Shown here one piece after another: positions 22,548 to 30,919 of a stretch of 64,000 nt of DNA. How positions within the stretch are numbered: the first letter of the stretch is position 1; every line of letters starts with the position of its first letter. A program made the position numbers and the translations under genes. Source of the DNA: Pseudomonadota bacterium (GTDB lineage Bacteria; Pseudomonadota; Alphaproteobacteria; Reyranellales; Reyranellaceae); assembly GCA_018240745.1 (NCBI GenBank), contig JAFEFF010000194.1, positions 34,133 through 98,132 on the forward strand. The letters are read 5' to 3'. The notes under the pieces were generated by a model. The model had not been told where the DNA came from. It made no database searches and worked only from the letters and a program-made list of their open reading frames with translations.

Positions 22548-22570
22548 AACGGGGCCTTTCCGGCCCCGTT
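22548..22570 (-). terminator. Intrinsic terminator of dnaA
   Basis: A perfect 9-base stem (AACGGGGCC and GGCCCCGTT) with a 5-base loop is followed on the minus strand by six thymines. It begins 24 bases after the dnaA stop, so it should end the dnaA message and separate it from dnaN. Confidence 0.9.
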
Positions 22571-22593
22571 CGTTCGTGCTCATACGAAGCGCG

Positions 22594-24090
22594 TCAACCC
22601 TGCAACTGCCGTTTGAGCAACTCGACATCCTCTGCAATCGAAATGTCCGAGACCTTCAGCTCCTCGATCTTGCGCACCGCATGCATGACCGTGGTGTGGT
22701 CCCGGTTGCCGAAGCGCTTGCCGATCTGCGGCAGGCTCAAGGTGGTCAGCTGCTTGGCGAGATACATCGCTACCTGGCGCGGCCGGGCGACCGAGCGGGC
22801 GCGGCGCGGCGAGGACATCTCGGCCAGCTTGATGTTGTAGTGGGCGGCGACCCGCTGCTGGATCTCGTCCACCGTCACCTTGCGGTCGGCCTGGCGCAGC
22901 AGGTCGTGCAGCACGTCCTGCGCCATGTCGACGGTGATCTCGCGGCCGATCAACTGGCCGTGCGCGACGACACGGTTCAGTGCACCCTCGAGCTCACGGA
23001 TGTTGGTGCTGATCTTGTGCGCGAGGAACTCCAGCACCGGCAGCGGCACCGGCACGCGGGCGCTCTCGGCCTTGGTCTGCAGGATCGACAGCCGCAACTC
23101 GTAGGTCGAGGAATGGATGTCGGCGACGAGGCCCGAGCCCAGCCGCGAGCGCATGCGCTCCTCGATGTCCTGCAGCTCGGACGGCGGCTTCTCCGACGAC
23201 AGCACGATCTGCTTGTTTTGCTCGACCAGGCTGTTGAAGGTGAAGAAGAACTCGTCCTGGCTGGCCTCCTTGCCGCAGATGAACTGGACGTCGTCCACCA
23301 TCAGCACGTCGACGTTGCGGAACAACTCCTTGAACTGGCCGGTGTTCTTGGTCCGCAGCGCCGTGATGAAGCGGTTCACGAAGCTCTCGGCCGTGAGATA
23401 GAGCACGCGCGTCTTGGGATCGCGCTCGCGGATGGCGTGCCAGATGGCATGCATCAGGTGGGTCTTGCCGAGGCCGACGCCGCCGAAAATGTAGAGAGGG
23501 TTGCGCTCGGGCAGCGGCTTGTCCTGCTCGGCGATGTTGCGCGCGGCGGCGTAGGCGAACTCGTTCGGCTTGCCGACCACGAAATTGGCGAAGGTGTAGC
23601 GTGCCTCCGGACCCGAGAAGCCGTCGTCGGCGCCGCGGCCGATCGCCGGTCCCAGCCGCGGCATCGGCTGCTGGTAGTTCTGCGGCGCCGGCACGGGCGG
23701 CATGGCGATGATGTCGTTGGGCCGACGCGGCGGCGCCGGCGGCACGAGGTTGACCTCGACGCTCGACACCTCGCCGTCCACCGCATGCCAGTAGGCGAGC
23801 ACGCGGTCGCCGTAGTGACGGCTCACCCAGTCACGCACGAACCGGGTCGGGGCATAGAGACGGACCTTGCCACCCTTGGATTCGCCGGGCTCGACCTCGC
23901 CGAACCAGGTCTTGAAGGCCTTGTCACCGATCTCCTTGCGGAGTCGGTCGCAAACCTTCGACCATTGTTCGACCAGTTCCTTTCGCCCCTCATCATCCAT
24001 GCCGGTCCCCGCGATACTCTTTTTGCCGTGGCTGTACGCTGCGTCGTTGGCCGACGTCGAGGATAGAATTTTGTTCAAGTCTGTCTCCAT
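22594..24090 (-). CDS. dnaA: Chromosomal replication initiator DnaA
   Basis: The protein (about 498 residues) has domain I with LRKEIGDKAFKTWFGEVEPGE, a proline-rich linker, AAA+ domain III with Walker A GGVGLGKTHL and Walker B VDDVQFI, and C-terminal domain IV with RDHTTVMHAVRKIE, the DnaA-box recognition signature. The ATG at 24090 is taken as start. An internal ATG at 24000, just before domain I, is a serious alternative, and an upstream frame to 24180 is less likely. With the 24090 start the gene overlaps the rhodanese by 16 bases. It ends before a strong terminator. Confidence 0.96.
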   Translation of the reverse strand: METDLNKILSSTSANDAAYSHGKKSIAGTGMDDEGRKELVEQWSKVCDRLRKEIGDKAFKTWFGEVEPGESKGGKVRLYAPTRFVRDWVSRHYGDRVLAYWHAVDGEVSSVEVNLVPPAPPRRPNDIIAMPPVPAPQNYQQPMPRLGPAIGRGADDGFSGPEARYTFANFVVGKPNEFAYAAARNIAEQDKPLPERNPLYIFGGVGLGKTHLMHAIWHAIRERDPKTRVLYLTAESFVNRFITALRTKNTGQFKELFRNVDVLMVDDVQFICGKEASQDEFFFTFNSLVEQNKQIVLSSEKPPSELQDIEERMRSRLGSGLVADIHSSTYELRLSILQTKAESARVPVPLPVLEFLAHKISTNIRELEGALNRVVAHGQLIGREITVDMAQDVLHDLLRQADRKVTVDEIQQRVAAHYNIKLAEMSSPRRARSVARPRQVAMYLAKQLTTLSLPQIGKRFGNRDHTTVMHAVRKIEELKVSDISIAEDVELLKRQLQG

Positions 24091-24536
24091 GGAAGCCCAG
24101 TCGCCTTCCACCCCGCCGCTGAACCCCGCTTTCCCGAAGCATCCAGCGGCCCCTCGAACCCCTCCGACACGTTCAAACACGTACTATATCCGGCTGCGGT
24201 CATGGCTTTCGCCGCCGCAGCCGACCTCGCCCCGCTCCGACACAAGAACAGCAGTGGCGTATCCTTGTCCGCAACGGCGTTCCCCAACGTCGATACGAAC
24301 TCTGGATTCTGTTGCATGCCCGGGAAGACCTGCCACTCGAGCAGTGCCGGCTTCTTGCCGATCGACTCGAGCTCCGGCAGTCCAACGTAGCTCCATTCGG
24401 CGCGAGTCCGGACGTCGATCAGGACTGCGTCCTTGTGCTCGCTCAGGATCTTGAAGGCGGTCGCCGGAGTCACATCGCCCGCGTAGCCGGCGGCGATGGA
24501 GACTTCGTACGCGCCGGTGATCCTGTTGTTGGCCAT
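24075..24536 (-). CDS. Single-domain rhodanese-like protein
   Basis: The 153-residue protein from the ATG at 24536 has the rhodanese fold motifs: VLIDVRTRAEW near residue 40 and the active-site loop CRSGARS with the sulfur-accepting Cys99, then FEGPLD before the C-terminus. Such proteins transfer sulfane sulfur to thiophilic acceptors; the partner is unknown. The frame continues upstream to 24671 but the added residues look unlike the family. It lies directly upstream of dnaA and overlaps it by 16 bases if dnaA starts at 24090, so the two are probably on one transcript. Confidence 0.88.
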   Translation of the reverse strand: MANNRITGAYEVSIAAGYAGDVTPATAFKILSEHKDAVLIDVRTRAEWSYVGLPELESIGKKPALLEWQVFPGMQQNPEFVSTLGNAVADKDTPLLFLCRSGARSAAAAKAMTAAGYSTCLNVSEGFEGPLDASGKRGSAAGWKATGLPWRQT

Positions 24537-24858
24537 GGCCCCCGCTTCATTCTTCTTGCGAGCCGGAGCACCGACAGCGAGCCTCGAGTTGGAAGTCGAG
24601 ACCCACAGCGCGGACAGGAACGACGACGGCTCGTTGGGGGTTAGCGTGATCTCACGCGCCCGACTCTTCAAGTGCTCGTCGCGTCGCTGTTGCGCGCTGT
24701 AGCTCCTCTCCTTCTTCTTCTTGCGGCGAAGAGGAAGTGCCCCCTCGTCTTCGCCTTGGCTCGCTCTTCAGCGCCCCACGCCCCGAATTGCGATGCGCCA
24801 ACTCTTAGACACACTTGGCGGTCAGCGCAAACAGCGCTCGTCCCACCTCCACACATGA

Positions 24859-24886
24859 TTCAATGCGCGTCGTGATTGACATTGAA
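24859..24886. repeat. Inverted repeat upstream of dnaA unit
   Basis: TTCAATG and CATTGAA form perfect 7-base arms separated by 14 bases. It is the only clear symmetric element in the upstream region of the rhodanese-dnaA genes and could be a regulator site. No binding protein can be named. Confidence 0.35.
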
Positions 24887-25080
24887 CCGGATTCGACTTC
24901 CGCGCGACTCGCGACGCATCGACGATCGATGACGCGCCTCAACATCTTGCGCTCGCGTCTCCGCGCCATCCGATAAAAGCGAATTGCATGAATTTGGCCG
25001 ATCTCGCACCCAAGCTCCGATTGCCGAGACCGGTCGGAAAAATTTTCAAAAAATTTTGGAGCGTGCGCTGCAAAAACGAA

Positions 25081-25104
25081 AACGCCGCTCGTATGAGCGG
25101 CGTT
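25081..25104 (-). terminator. Intrinsic terminator of rpsT
   Basis: A perfect 10-base stem (AACGCCGCTC and GAGCGGCGTT) with a 4-base loop is followed on the minus strand by TTTTCGTTTTTG. It starts 27 bases after the rpsT stop, so it should end that transcript. Confidence 0.92.
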
Positions 25105-25131
25105 CATCTTCGATACAGGGGTCGAGTTGCC

Positions 25132-25395
25132 TCAAGCCATCGCCTTGATGCGTGCGTTGAGTCGCGAGACGCGCCGCGATGCGGCGTTCTTCGCGATCAC
25201 CCGCGCGCCGGCGCCGCGCTGGATCTCGGGTTGCGCGGCCTTCAGCGCATCCATCGCCTTCTTCTTGTCGCCGCCCTTGATCGCCTCTTCGACCTTCTTG
25301 ATCGACGAGCGCACGCGGCTGCGGCGCGCGGCGTTCGCGGCGGTGCGGCGCTCGGTCTGGCGGGCGCGCTTCTCAGCCGACTTGTGATTAGCCAT
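25132..25395 (-). CDS. rpsT: 30S ribosomal protein S20
   Basis: The 87-residue, strongly basic protein begins MANHKSAEKRARQTERR and contains RSSIKKVEEAI and NAASRRVSRLNARIKA, all typical of S20. It binds 16S rRNA in the small subunit and assembles early. It is followed by a strong terminator and sits upstream of the rhodanese-dnaA genes, a common neighbourhood for rpsT in proteobacteria. Confidence 0.98.
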   Translation of the reverse strand: MANHKSAEKRARQTERRTAANAARRSRVRSSIKKVEEAIKGGDKKKAMDALKAAQPEIQRGAGARVIAKNAASRRVSRLNARIKAMA

Positions 25396-25470
25396 TCAAT
25401 CCTCTTGCTCGGAAGCGGGCGCTTATACGGGGCGCGGCGAAGAGGGTCAACCCCGCCGGAACTCCCTGAT

Positions 25471-26250
25471 TCAACGGTGTTTCCAGCGGGCCTTGCGCTT
25501 GTCGGCGAAGGCGCTCATGCCCTCGGCGCGGTCCTCGAAGGCGAAGGTGGCGTGGAAGGTCCGGCGCTCGAACCGCACGCCCTCGGCCAGCGTCGTCTCG
25601 AAGGCGCGGTTCACCGCCTCCTTGGCGACCATCGTCGCGGGCAGCGACATCCCTGCAATTTTTTCTGCGGCTGTGACGGCTTCGTCCATCAACTGCGCGA
25701 GCGGCACGACGCGGCTCACCAGGCCGCAGCGCTCGGCTTCCGCCGCGTCCATCATGCGTCCGGTCAGGATGAGATCCATCGCCTTGGACTTGCCGACGAA
25801 TCGCGGCAGGCGCTGGGTGCCGCCGGCACCCGGGATTGTACCAAGTGTAATTTCCGGCTGACCGAACTTCGCGTTGTCGGCGGCGATGATGAAGTCGCAC
25901 ATCATGGCCATCTCGCAGCCGCCACCCAGCGCGTAGCCCGCGACGGCGGCGACGATCGGCTTGCGGATCTGGCTCACCTTCTCCCAGCCGACGGTGATGA
26001 AGTCCTGCAGGAAGACGTCCTGGTAGGACTTCTCCTTCATCTCCTTGATGTCGGCACCGGCGGCGAACGCCTTGTCGCTGCCGGTCAGCACCACGCAACC
26101 GATCGCGGGATCTCCCTCGAATGCATCGAGCGCCATGCCGAGCTCGCGTATCAGGTCGGCGCACAGCGCGTTCAACGCCTTTGGCCGGTTCAGGCGGATG
26201 ATGCCGACCCGGTCCTTGGTCTCGGTTTGTATGTTGTCGTACGAAGCCAC
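25471..26250 (-). CDS. Enoyl-CoA hydratase/isomerase (crotonase family)
   Basis: A GTG start at 26250, preceded by the excellent ribosome binding site GAGGAGGA, gives 259 residues. Crotonase motifs are present: the oxyanion-hole segment AAGADIKEM, the second one in GYALGGGCEMAMMCD, and catalytic glutamates in GGGCE and QPEITLGTIPGAGG. Both glutamates of true hydratases are there, so hydration of 2-enoyl-CoA in fatty-acid or phenylacetate degradation is likely. It follows mutM by 31 bases on the same strand. Confidence 0.93.
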   Translation of the reverse strand: MASYDNIQTETKDRVGIIRLNRPKALNALCADLIRELGMALDAFEGDPAIGCVVLTGSDKAFAAGADIKEMKEKSYQDVFLQDFITVGWEKVSQIRKPIVAAVAGYALGGGCEMAMMCDFIIAADNAKFGQPEITLGTIPGAGGTQRLPRFVGKSKAMDLILTGRMMDAAEAERCGLVSRVVPLAQLMDEAVTAAEKIAGMSLPATMVAKEAVNRAFETTLAEGVRFERRTFHATFAFEDRAEGMSAFADKRKARWKHR

Positions 26251-26281
26251 GCGTTCCTCCTCAAACCGACGAACTTGAATA

Positions 26282-27121
26282 CTATCGCTGGCAGTGGGCG
26301 CAATAGAATGTCGAGCGGCCGGCCTGCACCAGCCGCTTGACCAGATGCCCGCAGTCGCGGGTCGGGCAGGGCGCACCGGCGCGGTCGTAGACCTTGAAGC
26401 GGGCCTGGAAGTAGCCGAGCTCGCCGCCGGGCTGGACGTGGTCGCGCAAGGTCGAGCCGCCATCGTCGATCGAGCGCAGCAGCACCTGCTTGATCGCTGC
26501 CACGAGACGCTCGGCCCGATCGCCCTGGACCGTGTGCGCCGAGCGGCGTGGCGAGATGCCGGACATATAGAGGGCCTCGCAGGCATAGATGTTGCCGACG
26601 CCGACCAAAGTCTTCTGGTCGAGCAGCGCGGCCTTTATCGGGGTGCGGCGGCCCTTCAGGCGCGCGGCAAGAACGGCGCCATTGAATGCCATGTCCAGCG
26701 GCTCCGGGCCCAACCCCCTGAACGCCTTGTGCTTCTCGACCGATTCGGTCGGTACCAGCAGCATCAGGCCGAAGCGACGTGCGTCGTTGAAACGAACCTG
26801 CCAGCCATCGTCCATATCGAAAACCACATGGTCGTGACGCTCGAATGGATGCTCGGCCGCGCTCCTGGCATCGTGCAGGGTCATCCGGCCCGACATGCCG
26901 AGATGCACGATCAGCGTCTGGCCGTCGTCGAGGCGCATCAGCAGGTATTTCGCGCGCCGGTCGATTGCGGTGACAGTGCGGCCTTCGACCCTCGCCGCGA
27001 ACTTCGTCGGCAGCTTGACCCGCAGGTCCTTGCGGCGCTGGGTCAGGCGGGCGATGCGATGGCCGACCATGCGCGGGACGAGGCCGCGGCGGACGGTTTC
27101 GACTTCAGGCAGCTCAGGCAT
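26282..27121 (-). CDS. mutM: Formamidopyrimidine-DNA glycosylase
   Basis: The 279-residue protein starts MPELPEVETVRRGL; after Met removal Pro1 and Glu2 are the catalytic pair. The C-terminus carries the zinc finger with CPTRDC and CAHCQR. It excises oxidised purines such as 8-oxoguanine in base-excision repair. A longer frame upstream is rejected because the Pro must be N-terminal. It follows yggS by 7 bases, giving the order TPR protein, yggS, mutM and crotonase on the minus strand. Confidence 0.97.
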   Translation of the reverse strand: MPELPEVETVRRGLVPRMVGHRIARLTQRRKDLRVKLPTKFAARVEGRTVTAIDRRAKYLLMRLDDGQTLIVHLGMSGRMTLHDARSAAEHPFERHDHVVFDMDDGWQVRFNDARRFGLMLLVPTESVEKHKAFRGLGPEPLDMAFNGAVLAARLKGRRTPIKAALLDQKTLVGVGNIYACEALYMSGISPRRSAHTVQGDRAERLVAAIKQVLLRSIDDGGSTLRDHVQPGGELGYFQARFKVYDRAGAPCPTRDCGHLVKRLVQAGRSTFYCAHCQR

Positions 27122-27128
27122 GGACCAG

Positions 27129-27794
27129 CTAGTGCCGCGCTCCGAACAGGGCACTGCCGACGCGAACATGGGTGGCGCCCAGCCGCACTGCGGTCTCGTA
27201 GTCGGCGCTCATGCCCATGCTGACCTTCGCCAGTCCGTTGCGCTCCGCCATCTTGCGCAGCAGGGCGAAGTGCAACGCCGGCTCCTCGTCGACCGGCGGA
27301 ATGCACATCAGGCCGACCACCGGCAGCTTGTGGACGTCGCGGCAGGAGGCGACGAAGCCGTCGAGCTCGGCCGGCAGGATGCCGGCCTTCTGCTCTTCTT
27401 CGCCGGTGTTGACCTGGATGAAGCAGGGGGGCCGCCTGCCGGCGCGCTCCATCTCCCTGGCCAGCACGCCCGCCAGCCGCTCGCGGTCGACCGACTCGAT
27501 GACGTCGAACAAGGCCACCGCGTCGCGCGCCTTGTTGGTCTGCAGCGGCCCAATGAGGTGCAGCTCGAGGTCGGGATAGTCCGCCTTCAGCGCGGGAAAC
27601 TTGTCCTGTGCTTCCTGCACGCGGTTTTCGCCGAACACGCGATGGCCGGCCTCGAGCAGCTCGCGCACGCGCTCGGGACCGTGGGTCTTCGAGACGGCGA
27701 CCAGGGTGACGTCGGCGGGCTGCCGGCCGGCCGCCTTCGCCGCCTCCGCGATGCGCCGTCTGACCTCGGCGAGGTGATCGGCACCCTCGCTCAT
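27129..27794 (-). CDS. YggS-family pyridoxal-phosphate homeostasis protein
   Basis: The 221-residue protein has the PLP-lysine motif VAVSKTH near residue 36, FGENRVQEAQ, HLIGPLQTNKA and SMGMSADYETAVRLGATHVRVGSALFG, which together define the YggS/PLPBP family. It binds PLP without catalysing a reaction and buffers B6 vitamers and amino-acid pools. Its ATG overlaps the TPR-protein stop by ATGA. Length is slightly below the 230 residues usual for the family. Confidence 0.95.
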   Translation of the reverse strand: MSEGADHLAEVRRRIAEAAKAAGRQPADVTLVAVSKTHGPERVRELLEAGHRVFGENRVQEAQDKFPALKADYPDLELHLIGPLQTNKARDAVALFDVIESVDRERLAGVLAREMERAGRRPPCFIQVNTGEEEQKAGILPAELDGFVASCRDVHKLPVVGLMCIPPVDEEPALHFALLRKMAERNGLAKVSMGMSADYETAVRLGATHVRVGSALFGARH

Positions 27795-29128
27795 GCGTCG
27801 AGACCCGCGCGGGCGATGAGCGCGTCGTCGTTGTTCGGGTCGGCCGCGAGCGCGTCGTCCAGCGTCTCGCGGGCGCGGTCCTTCTCGCCCAGCGCGGCCA
27901 GGCAGATGCCGTAGTTGGCCAGAAGCCGGGCATCGTTCGGCAACGCCCGCAGCGCCTGCTCGTGCACTGGCCGGGCCTCGGCGGCGCGGCCGAGGTCGAC
28001 CAGCACCGCACCGAAGTTCGTCAGGATCAGCGGATCGTCGCCGCTGCGGCGCAACGCGCGCTTGAAGGCGCGGCGGGCTTCGTCGAAGCGCTTCAGGCTG
28101 CGCAGCGCCACGCCCTGGTTGTTCAGCGCCCGGCCGTCGTCGGGCACCGCCTTGTGGTAGGGCTCCAGCACCTGCAGCGCCTCCTCGTAGCGCTTGGCCT
28201 CGAGATACCGGAAGGAGAGCTGCAGCACCGCGTCGCGGTCGAGCGGGTTCTGCGCCAGGATGCGCTGCAGCACCGCGAGCGCCTCGTCGGTCTTGCCGGC
28301 GGCAGCCTGGGCAAGCGAGAGCGTCCGAAGGGCCGGCGTGAAGGTCGGGTCGAGCGCCAGGGCCGTCTCGATCCGGGCGATCGCCTCGGTCAAGCGGCCG
28401 GCGAAGTAGAGCACGAAGCCCAGCACATGGTTGAGGCTGGCATTCTGGGGCGCCAGCGCCACCGCTTGCTCGGCTTCGGCGATCGCATCCCCATGGCGGC
28501 CGAGACCGCCCATCGCCAGGGCGCGGTCGCCCATGATCTGGGCGCGGCGCGTCGGCTCGTCGCCGGCCGCCTGCAGGGCCTGGTCGAGGATCTCGAGCGC
28601 CGGCGCGAAGTGGCCGAGACGATAGAGCACATGGCCCAGCATGTTGCGGGCGCGCGCCAGGGTGGGTTTGAGTTGCGCGCCGTCGGGATGCTCCAGCGCC
28701 CGGTCGAGATTGGCGACCACCTCGGAAAGCTCGCGCTCGGCGGCAGTGAACTTGTGCTGGTCGACATGGATGCCGGCCAGCGCCAGCCGCGCCTCGACAT
28801 GGGCAGGCGCGCGGCGAATGGTATCGCGAAAGCGCCGCGCCGCCTCGTCGAGCCGGCCCATGCGCCGGGCGATCATCCCGAGGTTATAGGACAGCATCGG
28901 CTCGTTGGGGTCCTTGGCGATCGCCTTGCGCCACAGGGTCTCGGCCTCGCCGAGCTCGCCGCGCTGCGACAGACAGACGGCGAGATAGTGCAGGATCACC
29001 GGCTGGTCGCCATGGCGGCCACGGGCTGAGCGGAAATGCGGCTCGGCGCGATCGAACCAGCCGGCGCGCAAGAACTGCAGGCCAGTCTGCAGATCGGGAT
29101 CAGGCTGGGCTTGGGGGGCGGTCGCCAT
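27791..29128 (-). CDS. Tetratricopeptide-repeat protein
   Basis: The 445-residue protein is almost entirely TPR repeats of about 34 residues (for example ALNNQGVALRSLKRFDEARR, ILTNFGAVLVDLGRAAEARP and LLANYGICLAALGEKDRAR), probably ten or more. There is no signal peptide and no catalytic domain, so a cytoplasmic scaffold role is likely. It is coupled by ATGA to yggS and divergent from the Smr gene with only 46 bases between. No partner can be named. Confidence 0.85.
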   Translation of the reverse strand: MATAPQAQPDPDLQTGLQFLRAGWFDRAEPHFRSARGRHGDQPVILHYLAVCLSQRGELGEAETLWRKAIAKDPNEPMLSYNLGMIARRMGRLDEAARRFRDTIRRAPAHVEARLALAGIHVDQHKFTAAERELSEVVANLDRALEHPDGAQLKPTLARARNMLGHVLYRLGHFAPALEILDQALQAAGDEPTRRAQIMGDRALAMGGLGRHGDAIAEAEQAVALAPQNASLNHVLGFVLYFAGRLTEAIARIETALALDPTFTPALRTLSLAQAAAGKTDEALAVLQRILAQNPLDRDAVLQLSFRYLEAKRYEEALQVLEPYHKAVPDDGRALNNQGVALRSLKRFDEARRAFKRALRRSGDDPLILTNFGAVLVDLGRAAEARPVHEQALRALPNDARLLANYGICLAALGEKDRARETLDDALAADPNNDDALIARAGLDA

Positions 29129-29174
29129 GGCGGGCTGTGTAGACCCGCGTTCGGGCCAAGGCTAGATCAAACGG

Positions 29175-29768
29175 ATGGCCAAGGACGTCGACTTGTTCCG
29201 GGCGGCGATGGCGGACGTGAAGCCGCTGAAGAGCCGCAAGAGAGGCCGGAAGCGTCCGCCTGCCCGCAAGCCGCCCGCCGTCGTCCCGAAGCCGAAGGTT
29301 GAGGGATCTCTACCGGGTCCGGAAAGGTCCCTCGCTTCACCCGGCCTGACAGAGGTCCCGCGCGTGGCGACAAGGAGGCCCCCGCCATCCCTTTCATTCG
29401 ACGGCGATGTCGAACGCGCCTTGTCGAAGGGCAAGCGCCGGCCGGAAGCGAAGCTCGACCTGCACGGCATGACGCTCGCGGCGGCCGAGCGGGCGGTGAC
29501 GGCGTTCATCGCCGAGGCGTCGGCGCAGAATCGCCGCGTCGTGCTGATCGTCACCGGCAAGGGGCTGCGTCTCGAGGGCGGCCGCGTTTTCGGCGGCCGC
29601 ATCCGCGCGGAGTTGCCCGGCTGGCTCGAACGGGCCGAGAACCGGGCGCGCGTGGCGGGGGTGCGGCCGGCCCATCCCCGTCACGGCGGCAGCGGCGCGT
29701 TCTACGTGCTGCTGCGCCGGCGTTCCTCGGCCAACAGTCGCTCCTTGCGCGCCACCCCCCAGCGGTAG
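29175..29768 (+). CDS. Smr-domain protein (MutS2 C-terminal-like)
   Basis: The 197-residue protein ends in a Smr domain: LDLHGMTLAAAERAV near residue 94, VLIVTGKG, and HPRHGGSGAFYVLLRR. Smr domains are nucleases or nucleic-acid-binding modules. The N-terminal half is a basic, proline-rich linker. The segment encoded around 29302-29375 shares sequence with the intergenic palindromic repeats near 43405 and 53926, so the linker seems to contain an in-frame repeat insertion. The 3-prime end overlaps the convergent ada gene by 67 bases. Confidence 0.85.
   Translation: MAKDVDLFRAAMADVKPLKSRKRGRKRPPARKPPAVVPKPKVEGSLPGPERSLASPGLTEVPRVATRRPPPSLSFDGDVERALSKGKRRPEAKLDLHGMTLAAAERAVTAFIAEASAQNRRVVLIVTGKGLRLEGGRVFGGRIRAELPGWLERAENRARVAGVRPAHPRHGGSGAFYVLLRRRSSANSRSLRATPQR
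29302..29375. repeat. Repeat-family-B copy inside smr
   Basis: Within the smr frame, GAGGGATCT and AGGTCCCTC form arms of 9 bases (8 of 9 matching), followed by CGCTTCACCCGG and CTGAC. This resembles the copy at 43405 (AAGGTCCCTCGGCTTCGCCC) and the arm near 53926. The element stays in frame and adds about 25 residues to the linker. It is degenerate, so the relation is inferred from shared words. Confidence 0.5.
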
Positions 29769-30835
29769 CCGGTCAGCGAGCCGTTCGAGCCGACCGCGCG
29801 ATGGCAGGGGATGATGCCGGCGGCCTGGTTGGTCGCGCAGGCGCGGCCGACGGCGCGAGCGGAACCCGGCGCGCCGATGCGCTGGGCGATCTCGCCATAG
29901 GTACGGGTTTCGCCGGCAGGAATCTCGGTCAACGCCTTCCAGACCTTCCACTGGAAGGCGGTGCCGACGATGTCGAGCGGCACGTCGGGCGCATCGAGCG
30001 CGGTCGGCTTGCGGCCGTAGAGCCGGGCCAGCACGCCCTTGACCCGCGCCGCCAGCCCCTGGTCGTTGCGCTCGATCTCGGCGGCCGGGAAGTCGTCCTT
30101 GAGGTCGCGCTCGAGCCGGCGGTCGCTGTCGCCGAGGAAAACGGCGGCGATGCCCTTCCGGGTCGCCGCGACCAGCACCCGGCCATAGTCCGAGTCGACC
30201 GTGGTGTAGTCGATATGTGCGCCAGCGCCGCCCTTGGCGTAGGTGGCGGGCGTCATGCCGAGCGCCTTGCCGCTCGATTCGTAGACGCGACTCGGCGACC
30301 CGTAGCCCGCACCATACAACGCCTCGGTCACCTTCTCGCCGTTGCGCAGGGCCTTGCGGAAGCGTTCGCGCTTCCTGGCGATCAGCCAGTCGCGCGGGGT
30401 CAGCCCCAGTTCCGCCACGAAGCGCTTGCTCAACGTGTTGGCGGTGACGCCGACCTTGGCGGCGACCTCGGCGAGGGACGGAGGCTGATCGGCGTCGGCT
30501 GCGTCGAACAGGGCGCAGGCGCGTGCCACCGACCGGCTGAGGCCGAGCTCGGCCCGCCATTCACGCGGGCGGCAGCGCTTGCAGGGCCGGAAGCCGGCCG
30601 CTTCGGCCGCTTCCGGCGAGGCATGAAAGGCCACGTTCTTGCGCAGCGGCGGACGGGCGGCGCAGGACGGCAGGCAGTAGACTCCGGTCGTCTGGACCGA
30701 GAACCAGAACCGGCCGTTGTAGGCGCGGTTCCGGCGCTGGACGGCAGCCCAGCAGGAATCCGGGTCGGGGAGCATGCCAGGTTGGGAGGGGCTGGCGAGC
30801 GCCATGATGGGGGGAGAAAGAGAGAGCTGGGTCAT
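29702..30835 (-). CDS. ada: Ada: bifunctional DNA methylation-damage regulator and repair methyltransferase
   Basis: The 377-residue protein has the N-terminal zinc domain (TTGVYCLPSC and FRPCKRCRP, with four cysteines, one the methylphosphotriester acceptor), an AraC-type helix-turn-helix (SLAEVAAKVGVTANTLSKRF), and the C-terminal O6-methylguanine-DNA methyltransferase with the acceptor motif IIPCHR. It senses and repairs alkylated DNA and activates its regulon. In-frame ATGs at 30805 and 30775 are alternative starts. The 3-prime end overlaps the convergent smr gene by 67 bases. Confidence 0.95.
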   Translation of the reverse strand: MTQLSLSPPIMALASPSQPGMLPDPDSCWAAVQRRNRAYNGRFWFSVQTTGVYCLPSCAARPPLRKNVAFHASPEAAEAAGFRPCKRCRPREWRAELGLSRSVARACALFDAADADQPPSLAEVAAKVGVTANTLSKRFVAELGLTPRDWLIARKRERFRKALRNGEKVTEALYGAGYGSPSRVYESSGKALGMTPATYAKGGAGAHIDYTTVDSDYGRVLVAATRKGIAAVFLGDSDRRLERDLKDDFPAAEIERNDQGLAARVKGVLARLYGRKPTALDAPDVPLDIVGTAFQWKVWKALTEIPAGETRTYGEIAQRIGAPGSARAVGRACATNQAAGIIPCHRAVGSNGSLTGYRWGVARKERLLAEERRRSST

Positions 30836-30919
30836 GAGGCCTATTTAGGCACCCAGGCCAACCTGCTCTATCCGGCGCCCGCCGGCAATTCCCCCGACCC
30901 GGAAACCGGTTCTGGGCGG

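Larger units (their letters stand above)
24537..25131. other. Non-coding region upstream of the rhodanese-dnaA genes
   Basis: This stretch holds no convincing gene. It contains the rpsT terminator at its right end, an AT-rich run with two AAAATTTT blocks (about 25037-25056), an inverted repeat at 24859-24886, and a pyrimidine-rich patch near 24704-24725. It must hold the promoter for the rhodanese-dnaA unit. I searched it by eye for DnaA boxes (TTATCCACA and close variants). The best candidate has two mismatches (about 24805-24813), so I do not call an origin here. Confidence 0.5.

Noticed and set aside
24805..25107. A 100-codon minus-strand frame upstream of dnaA
   Set aside because: It runs through the rpsT terminator, has no ribosome binding site, and its sequence matches nothing known.
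24537..25131. oriC in the dnaA upstream region
   Set aside because: No DnaA box with fewer than two mismatches was found by eye; position alone is not enough.
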